NCBI GenBank assembly: GCA_002501655.1
Contig: DANY01000033.1
Span: 1 to 64,000, forward strand
Source: Methanoculleus sp. UBA303
GTDB lineage: Archaea; Halobacteriota; Methanomicrobia; Methanomicrobiales; Methanoculleaceae
Length of the DNA: 64,000 nt
Direction: 5' to 3'
Below are positions 17,110 to 25,944 of the stretch, one piece after another. The notes beneath the pieces are model-generated. The model made no database searches. It saw only the letters and a program-made list of their open reading frames with translations, and was not told the origin of the DNA. Position 1 is the stretch's first letter; each line of letters starts with the position of its first letter. Both the position numbers and the translations under genes were made by a program.

Positions 17110-20100
17110 ATGATGCTGAAGAGAGCAGAGTCTGGAAAAAGGGTTGCGCGCAGGAACGGATTCTATACTGGAATTTTAACTTTTATCGTGGTTGTGTGTT
17201 TTGCTGCAATGGCCATACCCTATGCGGTCGCATCTGTCGGGGCGACCAGCATTGAAGGTATATCGCAGAATGAGAGTATTGTCTCAGGCAATATGACCAC
17301 GATAAGTATATCTAATAGTGAACAGGGATCAAATTGCTTTTCTGCCGAACCCCCTGAAGAGCTAACGCTGACCCAGTCACCGATGGAAGAAACAATTCCA
17401 TCACCTACGGAAGAAGTCATCATACCTAACTCAACAGCAAACCAGACATCGACATCAGAGATTACAGTCACGCCTACGCCGTCCACTTTGAACAATTCCC
17501 CTGCACTTGAGATACAATCATTAGAGTGTGTAGATGTTCCACTGGAATATCCGATATACCGATCCTCGGAAAATGGACCAAAGTTAACAACGGGCAATGC
17601 TGAGTTCGTTACTGATAGCAGTGCAATTTTAACCGGAACCTTAAGTAATTCTGATCCAGATATATTGTATCAGATCCGGTTCAGGTATCAGATCAGCGGA
17701 AATGATGGAAAGTTCTTCTCTCAACCAATAAGCGTCAAAGGAAATAGTAAGTTTAGCATACCAATCACTGATTTAAGACCCGGAACAACGTATATCTTCA
17801 GAGCGATCGGGGGCATCTCCGATCCATACATCAACGATGCCCCTAACCCCTCGAGGAGTTTCAAAACCGCAGGGACAGAACTTCCCGGAACTATATCATC
17901 AATAAGTGCAAGTATCGACAAAGATTTGATCGATTATCTTGATGAATTGTTGCCGGACGATGGCAATTGTGAATATTACAATTCAGCATGGGAGATATCA
18001 CCCGCACAGTATAAACTTATGATTCTTGCCGGCATCTGGTCTGAAGGAGGAAAATGCGGGTATTCTGCTCATAGTAATTGCGTTCCAGATGATGCTTGCA
18101 CGCATAGTGCTATCTCTAACTTTGTTTTTTCGACGGGAATTGGTCCCGCTCAGGTTGATCGTGGCCAGGAACATATTTTAGATGTAGGATGGGATAATTG
18201 GAGTACTATCGAGAAATTGGACTGGACAAAATCTTTAGTTTCATCATTGAGGGTTTTAAAATACCATCTGGATACTTGTCAAAAGAAAGGTAAATTAAAT
18301 TGTATTGAGGATATGAGGGCATGTATAAAAACCACATGGTTTGGGTATAAGATCGAAGAAGAAGGTGGTTTATGGGCTTCTGATTGGTCTGCCGTTACAG
18401 GCACTACCTGGGATACTGTAAAAAACGGTAATAAATCCTGTGCCACACTACTGGGGAACTCGGATATCACTTTAGAAGATATAAAGGGCAATGTAAAGGG
18501 TGAATGGGAGGATTATCATACTGTTGTCAGAAAGATAGGTAAATTGCGCTGGAAAGTTATGACAGACGCTGATATCAATGGCTACTTTGATACATACCAG
18601 ATCTTGGCAGGACGCCTCTATGGCGAGCAGAATACATATTACTATATGAATACTGGATCTGATGTTAAAGGAACAGAGATCTGGGCATATTATAATCCCG
18701 AGGATTCAGTTCATAACTTAAAAAGCGTTTTTGTAAGAGACTATAATGCAGCCAAGTTATATCCTCTAAATGCATTTCCCGTAACTCGATCTGGGAGCAC
18801 TATCTCAAAGGGTGTTATTGAAAATATGCCTGAAGTAGGGATCTTCACATGTACTCCCTCAAACCCAAAGGTAGGAGAACGAATTATTTTCAATTACAAA
18901 GTTTCAGCCCCTGAGGGTGTCTCAAGTGTTGAACTCTGGAGAATAAACGATGCCAGTAAACATGATGATTGCAATATTGCAGATGATAGATGGGAACTGA
19001 TCCGATCCGTACAATCTATCACCGAAATCGGAACAATTGAAGTTATCTCCCCAGTAACTGGCACCCACTGGTATGGCCTGCATGTCGTCGATGACACTGG
19101 TGCTTGGGCGTGCGAAAAAACTCCTATCAGACTAACAATACTCGAGGATTCTCACATCCCCGAGGTGATCTCACCTGATGCAGGTACACAATATGACTCC
19201 GATTCGGTCTGCGTCATGATTAACCTGAAAGACATCGATATTGCCGATAAATACGAAGTAGTCCTCTCGGATGGTGAAACTCGGAAGTCTAAAGAATACT
19301 CATCGTTACCGGTAACAATCACGGATTCGGAGATCTGGGGAAGTGACCTCCCTGACGGAGAGTACACCGTAAAATATCGTTATCACTTCGATGAAAATGA
19401 ACAATATGGATACTCAGAGGGATACTCAGACTTCAGCACATCAGTGAGTTTTACTGTCGGTGAGGTTGAGGATAAAAAGATATTTTTCGATTCGGCACAA
19501 CCATATACTTCCGTTTCAATTAAACTAAAAGAGAGGACTGGTACTGCCGCACTACCAGCGTCAGACAGTTGCGTTGAAAGTCTACAGAACAGTGAATCTC
19601 CCGGAGTGTACATTTACAGAGGTACGACCCCGCTTAACATCTCGATATCCGATCTATCACAATCTCTCCCTTCAGACATTGTCTCCTCCGAGACAGATTC
19701 AGAGGACTATGCGCTCGGTGACAGAGTGGAGATAAAATTCTCCAAATATGGGTATGCAACAGAATTCGTGAACATCACACTTGGAGAAACAGAAAATTAT
19801 ACTGTCGATCTTGCTTCCGCCATGCCCGAGTCCGGCCTCACCGATCTCATTGCAAAGAGAATCTTCACCACTACCGAAATCCGCCGCGGGGAAGAGACAT
19901 CCTTTTACGTTGAAGTCATTAATGACGGTGATGTCGCTGCAGGACCTTTCAATGTAGGACTCTGGTTCTTTAACGGTACATTGAATTTTCTTGGCAAAAA
20001 TGAAGTATCGTTAATCCCTGCAAAAGAATCTCTTGTTGTAAGTGGGTGGTCCGTGGTGTGGCCAAACGATAATGGATCATATCCGGTGATTGCGTGGGTG

Positions 20101-20535
20101 GATTGTGATGATGCCGTCGTTAACGAAACTGATAAAATAAATAACCTCTTTCCAGGGATCGGGAGGGCAACCAAAGTAAATGAGACAACTAAACTTCGTC
20201 CACCAACACTCCTCTCTCCAGCGAATGGGTCTACCATCGATGACGACACGCCTACCTTCACCTGGTCTCCCGTTGAGGGTGCAGATTATTATTGCCTCAA
20301 CTACAGTGGTCTTGATTACCCTTACCTATCTACAATTAAAGAATTGAATGGCGCCTCATATGCTCACCACTGGTTAGATCGATTTATCCGGGATGGAACA
20401 TTTCAGTGGAATGTAACATCTTACAATATAACAACCGGATGCAGCGAAGTTAGTCCCGACTCCTATTTTACATTAAAAATCGACAGAACAAAACTGCGTG
20501 GCCCTAAGGCAATCGAGATCGGCAGTGACGGATAG
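17110..20535 (+). CDS. Upstream half: signal peptide, lysozyme-like and CARDB-like domains, 1,141 aa
   Basis: The ATG at 17110 gives MMLKRAESGKRVARRNGF followed by a hydrophobic core (about 25-45), a good secretion signal; an ATG at 17050 only adds a poor leader. A Ser/Thr/Pro-rich linker follows. Around residues 290-360, YKLMILAGIWSEGG then NFVFSTGIGPAQVD resembles the fold signature of lytic transglycosylase/lysozyme-like domains (Glu, then G-x-G-x-x-Q), an inference only. Beta-sandwich domains follow, and TDLIAKRIFTTTEIRRGEE to about residue 1040 is CARDB-like. The frame ends at TAG 20533, inside an NHL repeat. Low G+C and codon use unlike the neighbours suggest acquired DNA. Confidence 0.75.
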   Translation: MMLKRAESGKRVARRNGFYTGILTFIVVVCFAAMAIPYAVASVGATSIEGISQNESIVSGNMTTISISNSEQGSNCFSAEPPEELTLTQSPMEETIPSPTEEVIIPNSTANQTSTSEITVTPTPSTLNNSPALEIQSLECVDVPLEYPIYRSSENGPKLTTGNAEFVTDSSAILTGTLSNSDPDILYQIRFRYQISGNDGKFFSQPISVKGNSKFSIPITDLRPGTTYIFRAIGGISDPYINDAPNPSRSFKTAGTELPGTISSISASIDKDLIDYLDELLPDDGNCEYYNSAWEISPAQYKLMILAGIWSEGGKCGYSAHSNCVPDDACTHSAISNFVFSTGIGPAQVDRGQEHILDVGWDNWSTIEKLDWTKSLVSSLRVLKYHLDTCQKKGKLNCIEDMRACIKTTWFGYKIEEEGGLWASDWSAVTGTTWDTVKNGNKSCATLLGNSDITLEDIKGNVKGEWEDYHTVVRKIGKLRWKVMTDADINGYFDTYQILAGRLYGEQNTYYYMNTGSDVKGTEIWAYYNPEDSVHNLKSVFVRDYNAAKLYPLNAFPVTRSGSTISKGVIENMPEVGIFTCTPSNPKVGERIIFNYKVSAPEGVSSVELWRINDASKHDDCNIADDRWELIRSVQSITEIGTIEVISPVTGTHWYGLHVVDDTGAWACEKTPIRLTILEDSHIPEVISPDAGTQYDSDSVCVMINLKDIDIADKYEVVLSDGETRKSKEYSSLPVTITDSEIWGSDLPDGEYTVKYRYHFDENEQYGYSEGYSDFSTSVSFTVGEVEDKKIFFDSAQPYTSVSIKLKERTGTAALPASDSCVESLQNSESPGVYIYRGTTPLNISISDLSQSLPSDIVSSETDSEDYALGDRVEIKFSKYGYATEFVNITLGETENYTVDLASAMPESGLTDLIAKRIFTTTEIRRGEETSFYVEVINDGDVAAGPFNVGLWFFNGTLNFLGKNEVSLIPAKESLVVSGWSVVWPNDNGSYPVIAWVDCDDAVVNETDKINNLFPGIGRATKVNETTKLRPPTLLSPANGSTIDDDTPTFTWSPVEGADYYCLNYSGLDYPYLSTIKELNGASYAHHWLDRFIRDGTFQWNVTSYNITTGCSEVSPDSYFTLKIDRTKLRGPKAIEIGSDG

Positions 20536-23500
20536 GCATACGTTCTTGATGAAGGCAATTTCCAGGTGCAGGTTTTTGCAACAAATGGAACACCCATACG
20601 TAAGTGGGGCAGATATGGTAGTGGTGCCGGCGAATTTGGGGGAGATACTATGAACGGGCCTTGGGGGATGGCTGTAAGCCCCGATGGCAAAGTATATGTG
20701 GCCGATACGTTTAACTCCAGAATCCAGGTATTCTCGTCGGATGGAACGTATATCAGTCAATTGGATAGCACTGTCACCTCACTATGGAAACCAACTGATG
20801 TTGCCATTGACAGTGAAGGAAATATATTTGTTGCCATTAGCGCAGGTTCATTTAACTATGTGGTTGTATTTGACTCAAATCATAATTTTATAAGGAAATG
20901 GCCAACTGAGCACAAATGCCCCTTAAAAACAATTTTTGTTGATTCGCACGATATCGTCTATGTCAATGGCTATAATAAAATATTAAAATACACTTTGGAA
21001 GGAGAACTGATTGGAGAAATCGGACCGATCAATTACGACCCACGCGGTATTTATGTGGACAGCGATGGAACTATTTACGTTGCTTGTGAAGAGGACTTTA
21101 AAATTCTGTCCCCATCAGGCTCGATAACTGCAGGAATTGGTTTGAATGTCGACAACTATGGATGGCCTCGTGATATCGTCGTTGGACCTCATTCTGTGAT
21201 ATACTGTGCATCGGGTTTTATTCATTGGGATTCCAGAAATTACATCACTAAACACTATTCAAACAACAGACTTATTGGCAAGTTTGATGGCACGCCACCC
21301 CCAGACACAACTAACTTCGCCGCCAACGTCACTACCGGCCCAACTCCACTCACAGTGCAGTTTATCGACGTCTCCACCGGGAACTTAACGGCATGGTTGT
21401 GGGACTTTAGTGACGGTGCAACCTCGACCAAGCAGAATCCTATCCATACCTATACAGCAGTGGGAACCTACAATGTCAGCCTTACCGTGAGCAACAGCGG
21501 CGGGAGTGATACCGAAACAAAGTCCAGATACGTCACCGTCCTCGACGCCATGCCCGTCAGTCTCGGTGATGCCGCGGTAGCGAAGGGACAGGTCACGCAG
21601 GCACTGCTGACCATCCGCAACGCATCGGCCATCTGTGCGGTATGCCTCGACCTGACCTACGATCCCGCCATCGTGACGGTGGATTCCATGAGTTTTGCGT
21701 CGCCCTGGGTGGGTGCTTCAAGTATCAACAACGCAAATGGCAAGACACGCATAGCGTGTACCACGTGCAACGGCCAGAGCGGTGATGTACCCATCTGCAC
21801 CATAGCACTCAGAGCAACTGGAAAACCCGGCGATATCAGCCCGCTGAACATCACTGTAGATTCGCTCGCAAACGCAGATGGCAAAGACCTCACATCTGCC
21901 ACCCTGCCGATCCCCGGTGTGTTCCAGGTACTGTATCCCAACGCCCCCGATCCCGTCCGATACTGCGACGCCGGCGACCTCTACAAGGGCATTCTGAGCG
22001 GGAACACGCTTTACTTCGGCGAAGAGGGTCTGAACCTCACCCGGTTGGGCAGCGTGCAGCGGCTGATCCACTACAGCAACTTCTCGGCCGGCACTATGGA
22101 CGCAACCATCGACGTGCCCGACTGCTGCTCCTTCGACCTGGTGACTAGGGGGGATCTGATCCCCGGGCGCTACTACGCCTGGGGAGGTGGCGGCATTCTC
22201 AGCGGCAGACCCTGGGTTGAGATCCGAGAGCTGTGCATCGGGCTGGATGTTCTCCTGGGCGGCACAAGCACCTCCGTCGACGGCATCTCCCTCACCCGCA
22301 ACGCCGTTCTCGACTTTGCGCTGGAAAACAACCTTGAAGGTCTCCACGCAACCCCGGCGGCCATCTTTATGGACATCGAGGTCACGACACCCGGCGGCGG
22401 GAAACTGACGCAGTTCCGCGGTGTGGATCTGAGGGACATTCCCCTCAACGCCTCAACGATATACGCCCGCGGGATCTCCCTGAACGATACCGATCTTGGA
22501 TTCTATACCGCAAGGGCTGTCTGGCCGTCGACGAGCGACTTTGCCGGAAAGGGATACGACTCGAACACAGTATCGTTTGAGATTATCAGGAGTACAACCC
22601 CTCCCGTTGCCGACTTCATGGCGAACGTCACCATCGGCACCATTCCGCTCGCCGTCGCGTTCACCGATACCTCCACCGGCAACGTGACTTCATGGGCCTG
22701 GGACTTCGGCGACGGGAACACCTCCACCGACCGGAACCCCATCCACACCTACACAGCGGCAGGCACCTACACCGTCAGCCTGAACGCAAGCAACGCCGGT
22801 GGCAGCAGCACTGAGACTAAGACTGGTTACATTACGGTAATGGTTCCTCCACCGGTCGCGAACTTCACCGCGAACGTCAACGCTGGCGTCGCCCCGCTCA
22901 CCATCCGGTTCACTGACACCACTACGGAGAATCCGTCGTCCTGGTTGTGGGACTTCGGCGATGGAAACACCTCAACTGACCAAAACCCGATCCACACCTA
23001 CAGGGCACCGGGCACCTATACCGTCAGCCTGAACGCAAGCAATGCCGGTAGCAGTAGCACTGAGACTAAGACCGATTACATCACGGTAATCATTCCTCCG
23101 CCGGTCGCCGCGTTCACCACAAGTGTCACCGAGGGCAACGCGCCTCTGACCATTCGATTCACCGATACCTCAACCGGTGAGATCACCGCCTGGCTCTGGT
23201 CTTTCGGCGACGGCGCCACAGCAACAACCCGGAACTCCACCCACACCTACAGTGAGGCCGGCACCTACACAGTTCGCCTCACCATAACCGGCCCGGGTGG
23301 AAACGATGTCGCAGAGCGGATCATCACTGTCACACCTCCCGCAACAGGTGCCGCGTTCACCGCCAACGTCACCGCCGGGGTAGCCCCGCTCACCGTCCGG
23401 TTCACTGACACCTCGTCGAACAGTCCGACCACCTGGCTCTGGACCTTCGGCGACAGCGCAACCTCGACGGAGCAGCACCCGGTGCATACCTACACCCTCC

Positions 23501-23799
23501 CCGGCAACCACACTGTCACGCTCTCGGTAGACGGCGGCGCAGAGGCCTGCACGAAACCCGGTTACATCAAAGTCACCCCGATCCTCTTCGGCGACGCCAC
23601 CGAGGACGGCGAGGTCAACCAGGCCGACACCCTCCTCGTGCTCCAGCAGGTCGTGGGGCTCCGTGAGAAGCATGTCGCCGGCACCGATGAGTTCCAGAAG
23701 ACCGACGTCAACCAGAACGGAGCCATCGACGTCGGCGACGCCCTCTTCATCGCCCAGTACAACGTCGGACTCCGGGACGTCTGGTTCGGGGTGCTCTGA
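20536..23799 (+). CDS. Downstream half: NHL propeller, PKD array, cohesin-like and dockerin domains
   Basis: Directly after the TAG the frame encodes NHL beta-propeller repeats to about 21290 (GPWGMAVSPDGKVYVADTFNSRIQVF). Next is a PKD domain (WLWDFSDGATSTKQNP), then a cohesin-type segment (VSLGDAAVAKGQVTQALLTI to about 21930), and a domain resembling DUF3821 (from about 21960). Four more PKD domains (22600-23575) each have a WxFGDG-type motif. The C-terminal dockerin has two EF-hand-like repeats, GDATEDGEVNQADTLLVLQ and TDVNQNGAIDVGDALFIAQ. The first ATG is at 20566, but it has no ribosome site and cuts the first NHL repeat, so independent translation is doubtful. Confidence 0.75.
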   Translation, partial: AYVLDEGNFQVQVFATNGTPIRKWGRYGSGAGEFGGDTMNGPWGMAVSPDGKVYVADTFNSRIQVFSSDGTYISQLDSTVTSLWKPTDVAIDSEGNIFVAISAGSFNYVVVFDSNHNFIRKWPTEHKCPLKTIFVDSHDIVYVNGYNKILKYTLEGELIGEIGPINYDPRGIYVDSDGTIYVACEEDFKILSPSGSITAGIGLNVDNYGWPRDIVVGPHSVIYCASGFIHWDSRNYITKHYSNNRLIGKFDGTPPPDTTNFAANVTTGPTPLTVQFIDVSTGNLTAWLWDFSDGATSTKQNPIHTYTAVGTYNVSLTVSNSGGSDTETKSRYVTVLDAMPVSLGDAAVAKGQVTQALLTIRNASAICAVCLDLTYDPAIVTVDSMSFASPWVGASSINNANGKTRIACTTCNGQSGDVPICTIALRATGKPGDISPLNITVDSLANADGKDLTSATLPIPGVFQVLYPNAPDPVRYCDAGDLYKGILSGNTLYFGEEGLNLTRLGSVQRLIHYSNFSAGTMDATIDVPDCCSFDLVTRGDLIPGRYYAWGGGGILSGRPWVEIRELCIGLDVLLGGTSTSVDGISLTRNAVLDFALENNLEGLHATPAAIFMDIEVTTPGGGKLTQFRGVDLRDIPLNASTIYARGISLNDTDLGFYTARAVWPSTSDFAGKGYDSNTVSFEIIRSTTPPVADFMANVTIGTIPLAVAFTDTSTGNVTSWAWDFGDGNTSTDRNPIHTYTAAGTYTVSLNASNAGGSSTETKTGYITVMVPPPVANFTANVNAGVAPLTIRFTDTTTENPSSWLWDFGDGNTSTDQNPIHTYRAPGTYTVSLNASNAGSSSTETKTDYITVIIPPPVAAFTTSVTEGNAPLTIRFTDTSTGEITAWLWSFGDGATATTRNSTHTYSEAGTYTVRLTITGPGGNDVAERIITVTPPATGAAFTANVTAGVAPLTVRFTDTSSNSPTTWLWTFGDSATSTEQHPVHTYTLPGNHTVTLSVDGGAEACTKPGYIKVTPILFGDATEDGEVNQADTLLVLQQVVGLREKHVAGTDEFQKTDVNQNGAIDVGDALFIAQYNVGLRDVWFGVL

Positions 23800-23828
23800 C
23801 GGCACCGCGGGACCGGACAGAGACGTAC

Positions 23829-23834
23829 TTTTTT
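23829..23834 (+). terminator. T-run after the giant surface-protein gene
   Basis: Six consecutive T residues lie 30 bp after the stop at 23799. Short T-runs are the usual archaeal intrinsic termination signal. Confidence 0.5.
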
Positions 23835-23926
23835 GGATGGCCACCCCTCGTGTCCTGTAAACTTCAGGAAACATCCCAGCAAGAGAGTTCCCTCGTAGAG
23901 ACTACAGTAGCAAAAGAGAGGTGAAA

Positions 23927-24005
23927 TACCGGCACCAGCCAGCCGATCGGTACATGAAAGAAAAAGAGGTTTATCGAAGAGGACACCGAAGACCCCATGC
24001 CGGCC
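23927..24005 (-). repeat. Degenerate copy (B) of the rpl12 3' end and terminator region
   Basis: In the same orientation as rpl12, the minus strand here reads GGCATGGGGTCTTCGG, TGTCCTCTTCGATAAACC and then CTCTTTTTCTTTCA. It aligns with the genuine GGCATGGCCGGTCTCGG, CGCCCTCTTCGGGTAAACC and T8-CTTTCA with a few transitions and short indels. Downstream blocks CGAT, CCAG and TACCGG are also shared. The reading frame is lost. It lies between the two dockerin genes, about 120 bp before the start of the second. Confidence 0.7.
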
Positions 24006-24121
24006 AATGCGACGGCAATTTAAGGGATTTTCATTAAACAGATCAGATTAACACGGAACGGAATGATAACTGCTATATTCAGATGTCACGAACCCCGGTC
24101 TCACCAATCAGGGGAAGAATT

Positions 24122-25756
24122 ATGAGACAGCGACAGAGAGATACGCATCACAGTCCCGCCCAATGGATTGCTGTGGTGGCAATTCTGCTGCTGACTGCAG
24201 TCAGCACGATACCAGCGGCTGGATCGGTATCACAGCAAGTAATGCCGTCAAACAAAGACATGCCGTTGCGCATCTCAAACGATGAGGGGGTAAGGTTCAA
24301 CGACTACGGCAACAGCACCTATCATTTCTCCAGTCCGACCCAGGGCCCCACGCAGGGCAGGAACACCCTCCACATTACGACCGACGCCTCCGCGGGCACG
24401 GTTACATCCAGGGCATGGGACTTCGAGGACGGCAACACCTCCACCGAGCAGAACCCGGTCCATACTTACACTGCCCCCGGTACCTACACCGTCAACCTCA
24501 GCGCTGGCAATGGTGGCGGGAGCGGTTCCAGGGTCAGGACGGACTACATCACCGTCACCGAGCCTGTCGTCATCCCCGGATACAACAACATCTTTGTGAA
24601 AGTTGCAAACGACGCCGGCGCGAAGTACAACGCTTTTGGTAACAACACCTACAACATCAGGTTTGAAGGCATCAACCGCGGCCTCAACGCCCTCCACATC
24701 TCCACCGACCCAGTCCAGAACTTTGGGCAGGTGACGGTCTCCGAGGACCAGAGCAGCACCTTCTATGCGACCGATTCCGGCGGCAAGGGCTACGAGGACG
24801 AGATCATCGTCATGGTCGCCGTCAACGGCACGATCCCAAACGACTTCAGGCTCCACATCACAGCAGACGGCTACACCTGGACGCCGAACCCCCTGCGGAA
24901 CCGGGCACCCTCCCTCGACAATGTGACCTACCAGTCAGCCTCGCTCAACGAGACCTTCACGAAAGAAGACTTCATCTACGGCCCGCAGATCTGGAAGCCG
25001 ACCGGGAACGAGGTGGATTACCCCCTCTACGCAGGCCAGGACATGAGTGACGCAGAGAACACCTTCCATCTCATGTTTGTCGACCTCAACACTGGCGTCC
25101 TCCGGCCGAATGAGGCCCTTATAAACCGCGGTGCGGTCCGGATCAACTACACCTTCGAGAACCTGAAGTCGTTTGCCGCCTTCAGCGTCTACGGATACTG
25201 CAGGAACTCTAACAACGGCGATGACATGATCGCCTGGACAAACGCCCTCACCTCAGATAAGGCAATGAGCGGCTACTCAGTCATCGGGGAGACGGTGTTG
25301 CCTGTTGGGGCATTCACGGCCGAACCCCAGAGTGGTACCGCACCGCTCGCGGTCACCTTCACCGACACCTCGACCGGCTGCCCAACCGCGTGGCTCTGGG
25401 ACTTCGGCGACGGCGGCACCTCAACAGAGCAGCACCCGGTCCACACCTACACAACCCCCGGCAACTACACCGTCACGTTCTCGGTGGACGGCGACATCTC
25501 AGTTGTCACAAAACCCGACTACATCTGGGTCACGCCAGTCCTCCTCGGGGACGCAAACGAGGACGGCGAGGTCAACCAGGCTGACACCCTCCTCGTGCTC
25601 CAGGAGGTCGTGGGGATCCGGGAGAAGCCTGTTGCTGGCACCGACCGGTTCCGGAGGACCGACGTCAATCAGAACGGGGCGATCGAGGTCGGCGACGCCC
25701 TCTTCATCGCCCAGTACAACGTCGGGCTCCGGGACATCTGGTTCGGGGTGCTCTGA
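24122..25756 (+). CDS. Secreted PKD/dockerin surface protein, 544 aa
   Basis: The ATG at 24122 follows AGGGGAAG and opens MRQRQRDTHHSPAQWIAVVAILLL, a signal peptide; the upstream in-frame ATG at 24083 merely lengthens it. A module FNDYGNSTYHF...NTLHITTD (about 60-95) is interrupted by a PKD-type stretch (RAWDFEDGNTSTEQNPVHTY), then a second full module YNAFGNNTYNIRF...LNALHISTD begins (about 170), with a DUF3344-like body to about 395. A complete PKD domain and a C-terminal dockerin (GDANEDGEVNQADTLLVLQ, TDVNQNGAIEVGDALFIAQ) follow. The C-terminal 150 residues are nearly the same as in the preceding gene, indicating recent duplication or gene conversion. Confidence 0.85.
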   Translation: MRQRQRDTHHSPAQWIAVVAILLLTAVSTIPAAGSVSQQVMPSNKDMPLRISNDEGVRFNDYGNSTYHFSSPTQGPTQGRNTLHITTDASAGTVTSRAWDFEDGNTSTEQNPVHTYTAPGTYTVNLSAGNGGGSGSRVRTDYITVTEPVVIPGYNNIFVKVANDAGAKYNAFGNNTYNIRFEGINRGLNALHISTDPVQNFGQVTVSEDQSSTFYATDSGGKGYEDEIIVMVAVNGTIPNDFRLHITADGYTWTPNPLRNRAPSLDNVTYQSASLNETFTKEDFIYGPQIWKPTGNEVDYPLYAGQDMSDAENTFHLMFVDLNTGVLRPNEALINRGAVRINYTFENLKSFAAFSVYGYCRNSNNGDDMIAWTNALTSDKAMSGYSVIGETVLPVGAFTAEPQSGTAPLAVTFTDTSTGCPTAWLWDFGDGGTSTEQHPVHTYTTPGNYTVTFSVDGDISVVTKPDYIWVTPVLLGDANEDGEVNQADTLLVLQEVVGIREKPVAGTDRFRRTDVNQNGAIEVGDALFIAQYNVGLRDIWFGVL

Positions 25757-25787
25757 CAGCCCTGTCAACCGGGTTGAAGACCACCCC

Positions 25788-25793
25788 TTTTTC
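25788..25793 (+). terminator. T-run after the second dockerin gene
   Basis: A CCCC-TTTTT tract about 32 bp after the stop at 25756 fits an archaeal T-run terminator. The next gene comes from the opposite strand. Confidence 0.4.
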
Positions 25794-25944
25794 CCCGGGC
25801 GGGGGCGATAAAATGGTCGAGAAGAAGCAGCCCTATCGTCGAGGTCTACTCCAATCCTACCCTAACCACGGTTAAAAATATCAATCCAGAGCCGCCTATC
25901 GTGGGATACCGGGCAAAATATGGCGACCTTCGCCGGCGGACGCC

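Larger units (their letters stand above)
17110..23799 (+). pseudogene. Giant secreted surface protein (SLT-like, CARDB, NHL, cohesin-like, PKD, dockerin), interrupted by in-frame TAG at 20533
   Basis: One continuous frame of about 2,230 codons runs from an ATG at 17110 (Shine-Dalgarno-like GAGAGGT just before it) to 23799, broken only by TAG at 20533-20535. Reading on from the stop at once continues an NHL repeat (AIEIGSDG, stop, AYVLDEGNFQVQVF), so the two halves were one protein. The 5' part (to 20532) has a signal peptide, and the 3' part ends in a dockerin. The halves are described in separate entries. The first 4.2 kb is clearly more AT-rich than the window, and the last 2.5 kb is GC-rich. 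The protein is either a nonsense-mutated pseudogene or one made by UAG readthrough. Confidence 0.75.

Noticed and set aside
20533-20535. Calling the in-frame TAG a pyrrolysine codon
   Set aside because: No pyl genes or suppressor tRNA lie in the window and only one such site was seen, so a nonsense mutation is equally likely. It is kept as a question, not a call.
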